This document shows positions 43,053 through 51,748 of a DNA stretch of 64,000 nucleotides, piece by piece (positions within the stretch are counted from its first letter, which is position 1; the number at the start of each line of letters is the position of its first letter). Made by a program: the position numbers and the translations under genes. The DNA comes from JAVBTT01 sp031556035 (GTDB lineage Bacteria; Bacillota; Clostridia; Oscillospirales; UBA929). The notes below the pieces were generated by a model. That model was not told where the DNA came from. It saw nothing but the letters and a program-made list of their open reading frames with translations, and did not search any database. The stretch covers positions 1 to 64,000 of the forward strand of contig JAVBTT010000012.1 in NCBI GenBank assembly GCA_031556035.1, given 5' to 3'.

Positions 43053-43802
43053 ATGCTGGAAAGAATTCAAAAAATATTGAGCTCTCACGGGGTGGCGTCC
43101 CGGCGGGCGGCCGAGGCCATGATAGCCGACGGCAGGGTGACCGTCAACGGAGTGGCCGCGAATATCGGGGACAGGGCGAACCCGTCGGAGGATGAAATTT
43201 TGGTCGACGGCAAGCCCATTTGCAAGCCGGAGCATATTTATATCATGCTGTACAAGCCCCGCGGGGTGGTGACAACCCTGAAGGATGAAAAAAATCGCAG
43301 GACGGTTCGGGATCTGCTGCCTCCGGAGCTGGGCTACCTTGTGCCGGCCGGTCGGCTTGACCTTTCCTCGGAGGGACTTTTGATAATGACAAACGACGGG
43401 GACGCGGTCAACAGGCTTACGCACCCGTCGGGGCGGATTGACAAGTCCTACCTCGCGTGGGTACAGGGGGACGCGGACGAGGCGATCCACAAACTGACTG
43501 CCCCGATAAGTATCGACGGGGTACTGACAAGGCCCGCAAGAGTGCGCAGGGCTGCGGATAACCTGATAGTCATAACAATACACGAGGGAAAAAACAGACA
43601 GGTTCGGCTGATCTGCGAGAACGCCGGGCTGCATGTTACGCGCCTTAAACGCGTGTCCGAGGGCAAGCTGGAGCTCGGAGACATGAGACCGGGGCAGTGG
43701 CGGCATCTCTCCGGGGATGAGATTTCCTACATAAGGAATCTTTCAGGGAGAAATAGAACCTATGAAAGGGCCGGATTTGATGAACGTTTTCGCGCGGATT
43801 GA
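43053..43802 (+). CDS. rluB: 23S rRNA pseudouridine synthase, RluB/RsuA family
   Basis: A 249-residue enzyme with an N-terminal S4 RNA-binding domain (ERIQKILSSHGVASRRAAE) and the catalytic GRLDLSSEGLLIMTNDG motif holding the nucleophilic Asp, then KSYLAW and EGKNRQVRLIC. It converts a uridine of 23S rRNA to pseudouridine. GGAGG lies 5 bases before the ATG at 43053. Its 3' end overlaps the regulator gene by 41 bases. Confidence 0.92.
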   Translation: MLERIQKILSSHGVASRRAAEAMIADGRVTVNGVAANIGDRANPSEDEILVDGKPICKPEHIYIMLYKPRGVVTTLKDEKNRRTVRDLLPPELGYLVPAGRLDLSSEGLLIMTNDGDAVNRLTHPSGRIDKSYLAWVQGDADEAIHKLTAPISIDGVLTRPARVRRAADNLIVITIHEGKNRQVRLICENAGLHVTRLKRVSEGKLELGDMRPGQWRHLSGDEISYIRNLSGRNRTYERAGFDERFRAD

Positions 43803-44640
43803 TGCTCAAAAGGGCAATTTTTCAAAGGGGCAGCGCGCCATCGCCCAATATCTCACAGAGCATATTGAATACGCGGCATACATAACTGCCAGGCGGCTCG
43901 GCGAGCTCACGGGGGTCAGCGAGTCGACGGTGGTCAGGTTTGCCACCGAGCTCGGCTTCGCGGGCTACCCTGAGCTTCAGGAGGCGCTTCAGGAGGCGGT
44001 GCGGCACAGGCTGAACTCAGTGCAGAGGATTCAGGCCGGAGACAGCCGTATAGGCGATAAGGACGTAATGCGCAAGGTCATGCAGTCCGACATTGAAAAG
44101 ATCAGGATAACAATGGAGAGGACTCTCAGCCGTGATTTTGAGGCGTCGGTTAACACAATCGCCGAGGCACGACGGATATATATACTCGGGGTGCGCTCAG
44201 CCGCGTCTCTCGCCGATTTCCTGGGCTTTTATTTCGGAATGATGTTCGACAACGTCAAGGTGGTGCAAACCGCCTCCATCAGCGACGTATTCGAGCAGAT
44301 ACTCCGGATCGGGGAGGGTGACCTGCTAATCGCTCTGAGCTTCCCGAGATATTCCAGAAGGACGCTCCAGGCGGTGCAGTATGCGATAGAACGCGGGGCA
44401 GACACGATAGCCATAACCGATACGGCGGATGCCCCGATAGCCAAAATATCCAAGCACAGGCTGCTCGCGGCCAGTGATATCGCTTCGTTTGTGGACTCGC
44501 TTGTGGCGCCGCTGAGCCTTATAAACGCGCTTATTGTCGCGGTGGGGATGCGAAAGCGGGAGGAGATAACCCGCGCATTCACCCAGCTTGAAAAAATCTG
44601 GGAGGATGTGCAGGTCTATGAGCCTACAGACAGAATCTAG
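43762..44640 (+). CDS. MurR/RpiR-family transcriptional regulator
   Basis: A 292-residue regulator with an N-terminal HTH_6 domain (FSKGQRAIAQYL, LTGVSESTVVRFATELGFAGYPEL) and a C-terminal SIS sugar-phosphate-binding domain (about 120-255; YILGVRSAASLADFL, IALSFPRYSRRTL). The ligand is not known. It starts within rluB; an ATG six codons later (43780) is an alternative. Overlaps the next gene by 23 bases. Confidence 0.9.
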   Translation: MKGPDLMNVFARIDAQKGNFSKGQRAIAQYLTEHIEYAAYITARRLGELTGVSESTVVRFATELGFAGYPELQEALQEAVRHRLNSVQRIQAGDSRIGDKDVMRKVMQSDIEKIRITMERTLSRDFEASVNTIAEARRIYILGVRSAASLADFLGFYFGMMFDNVKVVQTASISDVFEQILRIGEGDLLIALSFPRYSRRTLQAVQYAIERGADTIAITDTADAPIAKISKHRLLAASDIASFVDSLVAPLSLINALIVAVGMRKREEITRAFTQLEKIWEDVQVYEPTDRI

Positions 44641-45865
44641 CGTTATAGTCATTGGGGCCGGACCCGCCGGAATGATGTCAGCCATTACGGCGGCGCGCGG
44701 CGGCCTGAAAGTTTCTCTGTGGGACAAAAACGGCTTTGCAGGAAAAAAGCTGAATATTACCGGCAAGGGAAGGTGCAATATCACCAATCTCTGCGACAGG
44801 GACGAGTTTTTTGACAATGTGGCAACAGGCGGGAAATTCCTCCAAAGCGCCTATTCCCGCTTTGCTCCGCAGGACGCGATTGATTTTTTTGAGGGGCTGG
44901 GCGTACGGCTCAAGGTTGAGCGCGGGCGCAGGGTGTTTCCCGCCAGTGACAGAGCCCGGGACGTCACGGACGCTCTTGTCCGTGAACTGGGCCGTCTGGG
45001 AGTAAAAATTGTGAAGCGCCGCGCGGACGACCTGGTTATTGAAGACGGGGTGCTTGCCGGGATCAGAAGCGGGGCTGACGTTTTCCCTTGCCGCGCGGCA
45101 GTAATAGCCACGGGAGGCCTCTCCTATCCGCTCACCGGCTCGGACGGCGACGGATATCGCCTCGCATCGCGGGCCGGACATACGATCACCGGGACGGCTC
45201 CGTCGCTGGTGCCGCTCAATTCGCCCGATCCCGCGTGTGCGCGGATGCAGGGCCTGAGCCTGAGAAACGTGACCGTCACCCTTCTGTCAGAAACCGGGAA
45301 AAGGCTTTGGTCGGAGGGACCGGGCGAGATGCTGCTTACACACTTCGGTGTCTCGGGGCCTTTGATATTAAGCGCCTCGGCGTTCTACTCCCAGGGCTGC
45401 TTTATCTCCATAGACTTAAAGCCCGGCCTGAGCGAGGAGGCGCTGGATGCCCGCATACTGCGCGATTTTCAAAAACATTCCAACCGCGAGCTTGGGAACG
45501 CTCTGGGCGATTTGTTGCACAAGACGATGATTCCTGTTATAATTGAAAGGCTGGGTGTTTCGCCCGGGCTGCGCGTGCATCAGGTTACACGGGAGCAGAG
45601 GCGCCGACTTCTGGAGCTGTTAAAGAGCTTTTCCGTGGAGCTTTCCGGTACGAGGTCTGTCGATGAGGCTGTTATTACCAGAGGCGGAGTCGCAACGGGG
45701 GAGATTAGCCCGTCCACCATGGAATCCAAGCATGTAAAGGAATTGTACTTTGCAGGAGAAGTGCTTGATGTCGATGCGCTCACCGGGGGATTCAATTTGC
45801 AAATAGCGTGGTCTACAGGATTTTCCGCTGGGACGGGACTTTTGAATGGATATGCTGTAAAGTAA
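44618..45865 (+). CDS. FAD-dependent oxidoreductase, HI0933/BaiN-like
   Basis: A 415-residue flavoprotein with an N-terminal dinucleotide-binding fold (VIVIGAGPAGMMSAITAARGG), the family signature GKKLNITGKGRCNITN, and a late GGVATGEISPSTMESK and LTGGFNLQIAWSTG. Members are often annotated as aminoacetone oxidase or BaiN-like; the true substrate is unknown. The ATG at 44618 lies inside the end of the RpiR gene. Confidence 0.88.
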   Translation: MSLQTESSVIVIGAGPAGMMSAITAARGGLKVSLWDKNGFAGKKLNITGKGRCNITNLCDRDEFFDNVATGGKFLQSAYSRFAPQDAIDFFEGLGVRLKVERGRRVFPASDRARDVTDALVRELGRLGVKIVKRRADDLVIEDGVLAGIRSGADVFPCRAAVIATGGLSYPLTGSDGDGYRLASRAGHTITGTAPSLVPLNSPDPACARMQGLSLRNVTVTLLSETGKRLWSEGPGEMLLTHFGVSGPLILSASAFYSQGCFISIDLKPGLSEEALDARILRDFQKHSNRELGNALGDLLHKTMIPVIIERLGVSPGLRVHQVTREQRRRLLELLKSFSVELSGTRSVDEAVITRGGVATGEISPSTMESKHVKELYFAGEVLDVDALTGGFNLQIAWSTGFSAGTGLLNGYAVK

Positions 45866-45903
45866 AATAACATTACATTATGTAAACCCTGGAGGATGGT
45901 AGT

Positions 45904-46308
45904 ATGGATACAAAAACGGTGGCGGCAAATGCGCTCAAGCTTGCCATAACGCCGGATCGTCCGGCGGAGAGGTCGCTTCGCAAGGAGCTTACCGACTTGG
46001 GCATTCGATCGGCGGCTGTTGATTTCGGCGGGGAGTATATCTCCTCAATAAGCAAGGCGGTGGAACACGCGGTGGTGTCCGCCAAGCGCGAGGGCGTGAT
46101 AGGGGATACGCACAGCGAGGAGGGTGCGGTCGCCGGCGCGGCGCATGAGGCGCTGTCGCAGATAATGCAGAAGGCGCTTGGGCTCAACGTGGGTGGCAAA
46201 ATTGCGATAGTGCGCAGCGGGGAGCATGTGGGAGTGGCCGTGTTTTTCGGAATAGGGCTGCTGCATCTGAATGAGATAGCCGTCGGCCTGGGACACAGGG
46301 TGGTGTAG
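45904..46308 (+). CDS. HutP-family RNA-binding antiterminator
   Basis: A 134-residue protein that matches the clostridial HutP group: VDFGGEYISSISKAVEHAVV, the HSEEGAVAGAAHEALSQI stretch with the metal/histidine-binding residues, and a GLGHRVV C-terminus comparable to the final HutP motif. Bacillus HutP binds RNA with histidine and Mg2+ to prevent termination in the hut operon. No hut genes are nearby; the gene is joined to cmk with two bases between them, so its RNA target here is unclear. Confidence 0.82.
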   Translation: MDTKTVAANALKLAITPDRPAERSLRKELTDLGIRSAAVDFGGEYISSISKAVEHAVVSAKREGVIGDTHSEEGAVAGAAHEALSQIMQKALGLNVGGKIAIVRSGEHVGVAVFFGIGLLHLNEIAVGLGHRVV

Positions 46309-46310
46309 CT

Positions 46311-46979
46311 ATGCGTTTTTGTGTTGCGATAGACGGGCCCTCGGGGGCGGGGAAGAGTACGCTGTCCCGCCGGGCGGCGGAGCAGCTCGGTTTTTTGTAT
46401 GTCGACACCGGGGCAATATACAGGGCTGTCGCGCTTTCATACCTTGAGCGCGGGGCGCTTGAGCTGGATAAGACCAATATAGAGATTTTACATAGAGACG
46501 GTCTTCAGCACGTTCTCTTGAACGGGCGCGACGTGACGGCGGATATCAGGCGCCACGAGGTTTCGGGGTTGGCGTCCGACCTCTCGGCCAGGCCTGAGGT
46601 GAGGGAGTATTTGCTCAATATGCAGAGGGAGATGGCCGCCTCCGGCAAGGTGATAATGGATGGGCGCGACATCGGCACAGTCGTAGTGCCGGACGCCGAG
46701 CTGAAAATATTCCTGACGGCCGATCCCGAGGACAGGGCGCGGCGCAGATATAAGGAGCTTATCGCCAAGGGCCAGGAGGTTTGCTACGACGACGTGCTCA
46801 GGGACGTAAGGCAGCGCGACCGCAACGACATGACCCGCCCTATTGCGCCGCTGCGCAAGGCGGACGACGCGATAGAGCTCGACACGACGGGAAATACGTT
46901 CGACAGGAGTCTGGGGCTCCTGACCGATTTGATACGGAAAGGTTTGGAGAGATGTTCTACCGGTTCGCCCACAGACTAA
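46311..46979 (+). CDS. cmk: Cytidylate kinase
   Basis: A 222-residue (d)CMP kinase with Walker A (DGPSGAGKSTLSR), the YVDTGAIYRAVAL NMP-binding segment, MDGRDIGTVV and the lid arginines in RQRDRNDMTRPIAPL. It phosphorylates CMP/dCMP. Its end overlaps plsC by 28 bases, as in the clostridial cmk-plsC-ispH order. Confidence 0.95.
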   Translation: MRFCVAIDGPSGAGKSTLSRRAAEQLGFLYVDTGAIYRAVALSYLERGALELDKTNIEILHRDGLQHVLLNGRDVTADIRRHEVSGLASDLSARPEVREYLLNMQREMAASGKVIMDGRDIGTVVVPDAELKIFLTADPEDRARRRYKELIAKGQEVCYDDVLRDVRQRDRNDMTRPIAPLRKADDAIELDTTGNTFDRSLGLLTDLIRKGLERCSTGSPTD

Positions 46980-47533
46980 TCTGGATAATCTTCAGGCTCA
47001 TATACAGGCTCAATGTTGTCGGACGTGAGTATGTGCCGCAGGGAGCGGGTGTAGTATCCGGCAACCACACCTCCAACCTTGACGCGGTCATTCTCGCCCT
47101 TGCGCTTCCGAGCTGTGACAAGCCGAGCTTCATGGCGAAAAAGGAGCTTTTCAAATTCAGGCCCTTCGCCTGGCTGATTACCGCTCTCGGAGCGTTCCCG
47201 GTTGACAGGAGCAGCGCCGACCTGAGAGCAATAAAGCAGGCGCTGGACGTACTGCGCTCCGGCAGGAAGCTGCTGTTGTTTCCCGAGGGGACAAGGGTGG
47301 CCGAGGACGAGGCGGTGGCGGCCAAGCACGGCGCGGCCATGCTCGCCTCCAAGACAAATTCGCCGATAATCCCGGTAAACATATCGCGCGGCCGCAAGCC
47401 GTTTGTCAACAGGATAACCGTCGTATTCGGGAAGCCGTTTGAGTTTTCAAAGGATAAGGGCAAAACATCACCCCAAGAGTACCCTGCCATCATCGACGAG
47501 GTGATGCGCGAGGTAAGAAGGCTGGGGGAATAG
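46952..47533 (+). CDS. plsC: 1-acyl-glycerol-3-phosphate acyltransferase
   Basis: A 193-residue acyltransferase with the HX4D motif in NHTSNLD, a hydrophobic N-terminal segment and the FPEGTR motif (LLLFPEGTRVAED). It acylates lysophosphatidic acid at the membrane. The ATG at 46952 with GGAGAG upstream is used; the longer frame start lies inside cmk and is not conserved. The ispH-rpsA fusion begins immediately after the stop. Confidence 0.93.
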   Translation: MFYRFAHRLIWIIFRLIYRLNVVGREYVPQGAGVVSGNHTSNLDAVILALALPSCDKPSFMAKKELFKFRPFAWLITALGAFPVDRSSADLRAIKQALDVLRSGRKLLLFPEGTRVAEDEAVAAKHGAAMLASKTNSPIIPVNISRGRKPFVNRITVVFGKPFEFSKDKGKTSPQEYPAIIDEVMREVRRLGE

Positions 47534-49555
47534 ATGAAATCATTTGTCGTAGCCAAATCCGCCGGCTTCTGCTTCGGCGTCAAGCGGGCCGTGGATATGG
47601 CCCTGTCGCTTGCCGGAAGCAGGGTGTGTACGCTGGGGCCTCTGCTGCACAACAAGCAGGTTGTGGCAAAGCTTGAGGCGCTTGGTATAAAGGCCGTGAA
47701 CAGCGTTGAGGATATACCGGGCGGCCATGCGGTGATTATAAGAAGCCATGGGGTGGATTTAGAAACTCACCGGGCGCTCATTGAGCGCGGCCTTGAGATA
47801 CACGACGCGACCTGCCCGTGCGTCAAGCGTATACATGAGATAGTCAGTGCCGAGTCTGAGCGTGGAGGGCTTGTGCTTCTGTTCGGGGACAGGGGTCACC
47901 CAGAGGTGACGGCTACAGCCAGCTACGCGGAGAACGCCACGGTGTTTTCCTCCGCCGACGAACTGGAGGAATTGCTGAAGACAAACCCCGAATTGGCGGA
48001 CAAAAGGCTCATAATGGTCTCGCAGACCACGGCGTCGCGCAATGAATGGGATAAATGCGTTAAAATTTCAAAAAAACTGTGTACAAACGCTGAAATTCTT
48101 GATACAATATGCAACGCAACTAATTTTCGGCTGAAAGAGGCGCTTGAGCTCTCGTCGCGGTGCGATCTGCTGGTCGTCGTGGGAGACAGGGGCAGCGCGA
48201 ACACCCGTGGGCTTGCTATGGCTTCGCCCAAGGCGGCGCTTATAGAATCGGCGGGGGAATTGGATTGCGCGGGTCTGGCGGGCTATGAGCGCGTCGCCGT
48301 GACGGCGGGCGCGTCGACCCCTCCGGAGACAATAGAGGAGGTAGTTTTGAAGATGACTGAGGAAATCAACGCCACCAATACGCCCGTGGAAGAGGCGGGA
48401 AGCGGGGAGAGCTTCGCCGAGCTGCTTGAGCAATCCATTAAAACTTTAAATACAGGGGACAAGGTAAAGGGCGTCGTCACAGCAATTACGCCCACCGAGA
48501 TTCACGTTGAGCTCGGCACCAAGCACGCCGCCTATATCCCTTTGGACGAGCTCACCGACGATCCTGAGATAAAGGCCGAGGAGCTTGTCAAGATCGGCGA
48601 GGAGATCGAGACCTTTGTCGTGCGCGTCAATGATGTCGAGGGAACTGTCAAGCTCTCCAAGAAAAAGCTGGACACAGTAAAATCCTGGGAGGACGTCGAG
48701 AACGCGCTTGATACCAATGTTATCCTTGAGGGAATCGTCAAAGAGGAGAACAAGGGCGGAGTGGTCGTGTCCGTCAAGGGTGTGCGGGTGTTTGTGCCAT
48801 CTTCACAGACAGGGCTTCCCAAGGACGCCCCGATGTCCGCCATAATGAATACGAAGGTTAAGCTCCGCATAACCGAGTTCAACAGGGCTCGCCGCCGAGT
48901 GGTGGGCTCCATTCGTTCAGTGCAACAGGAGACCCGCCGGGCAAACGCGGAGAATATCTGGTCTACAATTGAGGTTGGCAGGAAGTACGGCGGTATTGTA
49001 AAGTCCCTTACCTCCTACGGCGCTTTTGTTGACATCGGCGGGGTGGACGGTATGGTTCACGTGTCGGAGCTGAGCTGGAACCGCGTCAGGCAGCCCTCGG
49101 ATATTCTCAAGCCGGGGGACAAGCTGGACGTATACGTGCTGAGCTTCGATCCCGAGAAGAAGAAGATATCCCTTGGGCACCGCCGTCCGGAGGACAACCC
49201 TTGGAACAGGTTTACCGCCTCCTTTAAGGTGGGGGACACCGTATCCGTCAAGGTCGTCAAGCTGATGCCCTTCGGCGCGTTCGCTGAGGTCATGCCCGGG
49301 GTGGATGGGCTAATCCATATATCCCAGCTCTCGGATCACCGTATCGGCAAGCCGGCGGACGCGGTCTCCGAGGGAGACACTGTGACAGTTAAAATAACCG
49401 ATATAGACATGGAGCGTCAGAAGATATCTCTCTCCATCCGTGCGCTGATTGAGGAGATTGAGCCGGAGTCTATCCCCGAAGGCCCGGACGAGATTGTCGC
49501 CATTGCCGAAGAGGGCAAGACCCTTATAGCCACGGATATCGAGGAGACGGAGTAA
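47534..49555 (+). CDS. ispH: IspH (HMBPP reductase) fused to ribosomal protein S1-like domains
   Basis: A 673-residue fusion. Residues 1-282 are IspH: Cys13 (KSAGFCFGVKRA), Cys94 (DATCPCVK) and Cys193 (DTICNAT) ligate the iron-sulfur cluster, and SANTRG is the substrate loop. Residues 305-650 hold four S1 RNA-binding domains (e.g. GIVKSLTSYGAFVDIGGVDG and KVVKLMPFGAFAEVMPGVDG). IspH makes IPP and DMAPP at the end of the MEP pathway; the S1 part should assist mRNA binding on the 30S subunit. The fusion is known in many Clostridia. Why they are joined is unclear. Confidence 0.95.
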   Translation: MKSFVVAKSAGFCFGVKRAVDMALSLAGSRVCTLGPLLHNKQVVAKLEALGIKAVNSVEDIPGGHAVIIRSHGVDLETHRALIERGLEIHDATCPCVKRIHEIVSAESERGGLVLLFGDRGHPEVTATASYAENATVFSSADELEELLKTNPELADKRLIMVSQTTASRNEWDKCVKISKKLCTNAEILDTICNATNFRLKEALELSSRCDLLVVVGDRGSANTRGLAMASPKAALIESAGELDCAGLAGYERVAVTAGASTPPETIEEVVLKMTEEINATNTPVEEAGSGESFAELLEQSIKTLNTGDKVKGVVTAITPTEIHVELGTKHAAYIPLDELTDDPEIKAEELVKIGEEIETFVVRVNDVEGTVKLSKKKLDTVKSWEDVENALDTNVILEGIVKEENKGGVVVSVKGVRVFVPSSQTGLPKDAPMSAIMNTKVKLRITEFNRARRRVVGSIRSVQQETRRANAENIWSTIEVGRKYGGIVKSLTSYGAFVDIGGVDGMVHVSELSWNRVRQPSDILKPGDKLDVYVLSFDPEKKKISLGHRRPEDNPWNRFTASFKVGDTVSVKVVKLMPFGAFAEVMPGVDGLIHISQLSDHRIGKPADAVSEGDTVTVKITDIDMERQKISLSIRALIEEIEPESIPEGPDEIVAIAEEGKTLIATDIEETE

Positions 49556-49595
49556 GAAACTGCCCCTGCTGACAAACAATAACAGACTATAATAA

Positions 49596-49627
49596 ATCCC
49601 TCCGGCTAAAACTAACGCCGGAGGGAT
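49596..49627 (+). terminator. 11-bp hairpin that also covers a ribosome-binding site
   Basis: ATCCCTCCGGC (49596-49606) pairs with GCCGGAGGGAT (49617-49627). It stands after ispH-rpsA but lacks a strong T-tract, and its right arm contains the GGAGGG ribosome-binding site of the next gene (ATG at 49633). Confidence 0.75.
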
Positions 49628-49632
49628 ATTTT

Positions 49633-51282
49633 ATGCGTAAAGTTATTTTGTTTTTCACAGCTTTTTTTATTATAGCGTCGCAAACACCAATAACATCTGC
49701 CGCCTCAATTGAGAGCATGAGCTATCTGTACATGGGAGGAACCGCAAATTTCCTCAACAACGTCTCGCGTACCAGGGAGGGCCTGACTGTCGTCGCTCCG
49801 GATTATTTTGAGCTTACGGCCGACGGCAAGCTTAAGTACACCAAGGCTCCGGACAAGTATTTCGTTGAGAGTATGCACAGTTCCGGAATTAGAGTGGTTC
49901 CATTCCTGAGCAACCACTGGAGCAGGGAGGCGGGGAGAGCGGCTTTGGGCAATGCCTACTCAATTGCCGCGCAGCTGGCCTCACTTGTGGACGAGTACGG
50001 CTTCGACGGAATTGACGTTGACATTGAAAACCTCAACCAGAACGACAGGGAAGCGTTCACAAACTTCATCCGGGCGCTGAGAAGCAAGCTGCCGAGAAAC
50101 AAGACGCTGTCTGTATGCGTCGCTCCGAACCCCTGGGGGATAAGCACCGGATGGCAGGGGCAGTACGACATGAAAGCCCTTGGCGAAATATGCGATTCAG
50201 TGTTCATAATGACCTATGACAACCATTACGACGGGGATCCGGTGCCGGGAGACGTGGCAGGCCTGCCGTTCATTGAGAAGTCGATTCAACAGGCTTTAAA
50301 GGATGTGCCTGCATCGAAGCTGATGATGGGAGTGCCGTTCTACGGACGATATTGGATTGAGGGCGAGGAGGTCGGCGGCAAGGCGCTGATCATCTCGGAC
50401 ATCTACAATCTTACGAGTGTGTACCCCTCCACCGTATGGTATGACACAACTGCCGACAGCGCCCGGGCAACTATGACAATAAGCGAGGGGGACGTCGCTG
50501 CCGGGCTGTGGGGCGGAAAAAAGCTGAAAGCAGGAGTATACGACATCTGGTATGAGAATGAGACCTCGCTTGCAAAGAAGCTGGGGCTTGTAAAAAAATA
50601 CAATCTCAAGGGCGTTGCTAGCTGGGCACTGGGGCAGGAGCCCGAGGTATTCTGGGACAACTATAAGATATGGCTATTCGGTATACCGTTCACTGACGTC
50701 TCCGGCGGCTGGTATGAGCCCAGCGTAACTGACCTGTATGAAAAAGGAATTGTATCCGGCGTGACAGAGGAGGAGTTTGCGCCGAATGAAAGCATAACGC
50801 GGGCGGAGGTTTGCGTCATGCTCTGCAAGCTGCTTGGCATATCGTCGGTAGATCAAGCTTCAAACACAATGAAGGATATACATGGGCATTGGGCACAGGG
50901 TTATCTCACAGCCGCCGTGAACCGTGGGCTATTCTCCGGATACGGAAATGGGGAGCTGCGGCCGGACTCAATCATATCCCGCCAGGAAATGGCCGCACTG
51001 ACATGCAAAATCGTGCCATGCGGCAATGTCATCGACTTTAATGAGCGCATATACTCCGATGTCCCGCGTGACAGCTGGGCGAACGACGCGATCATCGGAC
51101 TGTCTGTTCACAGTATTTTTTCCGGTTATACTGACGGAACCTTCCGGCCATTGGGTACGCTTACCAGGGCTGAGGCTGCGAGCGTGATTAATAAGGTCTC
51201 GGAATTCCCACGGAGCAGCGGCATGGGGCTTTTACGCTCCAGCAAAAACAAGGCGGAGCCGGTGGTAATAGAACCCAGATAG
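49633..51282 (+). CDS. Secreted GH18 hydrolase (spore-cortex YaaH/SleL type) with SLH domains
   Basis: A 549-residue protein: signal peptide (residues 1-24), GH18 barrel with the DGIDVDIE motif (125-132, catalytic Glu132) and the MTYDNHYDGDP strand, then three SLH repeats (about 355-410, 415-475 and 478-535). The barrel resembles YaaH/SleL N-acetylglucosaminidases that act on spore cortex, while SLH repeats would tie it to the vegetative wall; a cell-wall remodelling role is therefore as likely. Its ribosome-binding site is inside a hairpin, suggesting limited translation when it forms. Confidence 0.88.
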   Translation: MRKVILFFTAFFIIASQTPITSAASIESMSYLYMGGTANFLNNVSRTREGLTVVAPDYFELTADGKLKYTKAPDKYFVESMHSSGIRVVPFLSNHWSREAGRAALGNAYSIAAQLASLVDEYGFDGIDVDIENLNQNDREAFTNFIRALRSKLPRNKTLSVCVAPNPWGISTGWQGQYDMKALGEICDSVFIMTYDNHYDGDPVPGDVAGLPFIEKSIQQALKDVPASKLMMGVPFYGRYWIEGEEVGGKALIISDIYNLTSVYPSTVWYDTTADSARATMTISEGDVAAGLWGGKKLKAGVYDIWYENETSLAKKLGLVKKYNLKGVASWALGQEPEVFWDNYKIWLFGIPFTDVSGGWYEPSVTDLYEKGIVSGVTEEEFAPNESITRAEVCVMLCKLLGISSVDQASNTMKDIHGHWAQGYLTAAVNRGLFSGYGNGELRPDSIISRQEMAALTCKIVPCGNVIDFNERIYSDVPRDSWANDAIIGLSVHSIFSGYTDGTFRPLGTLTRAEAASVINKVSEFPRSSGMGLLRSSKNKAEPVVIEPR

Positions 51283-51289
51283 GAACAAA

Positions 51290-51313
51290 GGGGGATGGCT
51301 GTCGCCATCCCCC
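51290..51313. terminator. 10-bp hairpin after the GH18 gene
   Basis: GGGGGATGGC (51290-51299) and GCCATCCCCC (51304-51313) pair perfectly with a 4-nt loop. Confidence 0.8.
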
Positions 51314-51374
51314 TGTACAGGCTACTTATACTATTTCTGGATACACATCTTCCAATGGATGACAGGAAATGATA

Positions 51375-51437
51375 TATTACGGCGGCAGACACACACTCAA
51401 GAATTTCTACTATTTGATGCCGCCGTAATATTTTTTG
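51375..51437 (+). repeat. 13-bp inverted repeat with T6 tail next to the IS630 remnant
   Basis: TATTACGGCGGCA (51375-51387) and TGCCGCCGTAATA (51418-51430) are perfect complements 30 bases apart and TTTTTT follows. Either a terminator or a fragment edge of the IS630 element. Confidence 0.6.
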
Positions 51438-51745
51438 CACCGCCATGGCTGGCGCAAGGTGATGCCACGCAGCAAGCATCCCAAGAAAGCAAGCGACGAG
51501 GAGATAGACTCCTCAAAAAAATTAACATACGAGTCCAGGAACTGAAGAAGTTATCCACAGGACAGCGTTCTCCTGGTCACTGACGGCGCTTCCTGGCGCA
51601 GGGCAAAGGACTTGGAAGTTCCAAAAAACATCGAGCTGTTCTTCCTGCCTCCCGCAACCCCGGAGATGAACCCCATTGAGCCGATATGGAAAGAGATTCG
51701 CAAGCGGGGCTTTCGCTTTGAGGTATTATGTATGGTGCTAAGCCT
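51438..51745 (+). mobile_element. IS630-family transposase remnant
   Basis: A first piece (about 51440-51545) encodes RHGWRKVMPRSKHPKKASDEEI, similar to the linker after the IS630 helix-turn-helix, and ends in a stop. A second piece in another frame (about 51557-51720) encodes LLVTDGASWRRAKDLEVP and FLPPATPEMNPIEPIWKEIRK, the DDE C-terminal signature. The N-terminal DNA-binding region and most of the catalytic core are gone. Inactive. Confidence 0.8.
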
Positions 51746-51748
51746 TTA

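Noticed and set aside
49588..49593. TATAAT before the GH18 gene as a promoter
   Set aside because: The closest -35-like CTGACA is only 13 bases upstream, too short a spacer; kept only as a weak possibility.
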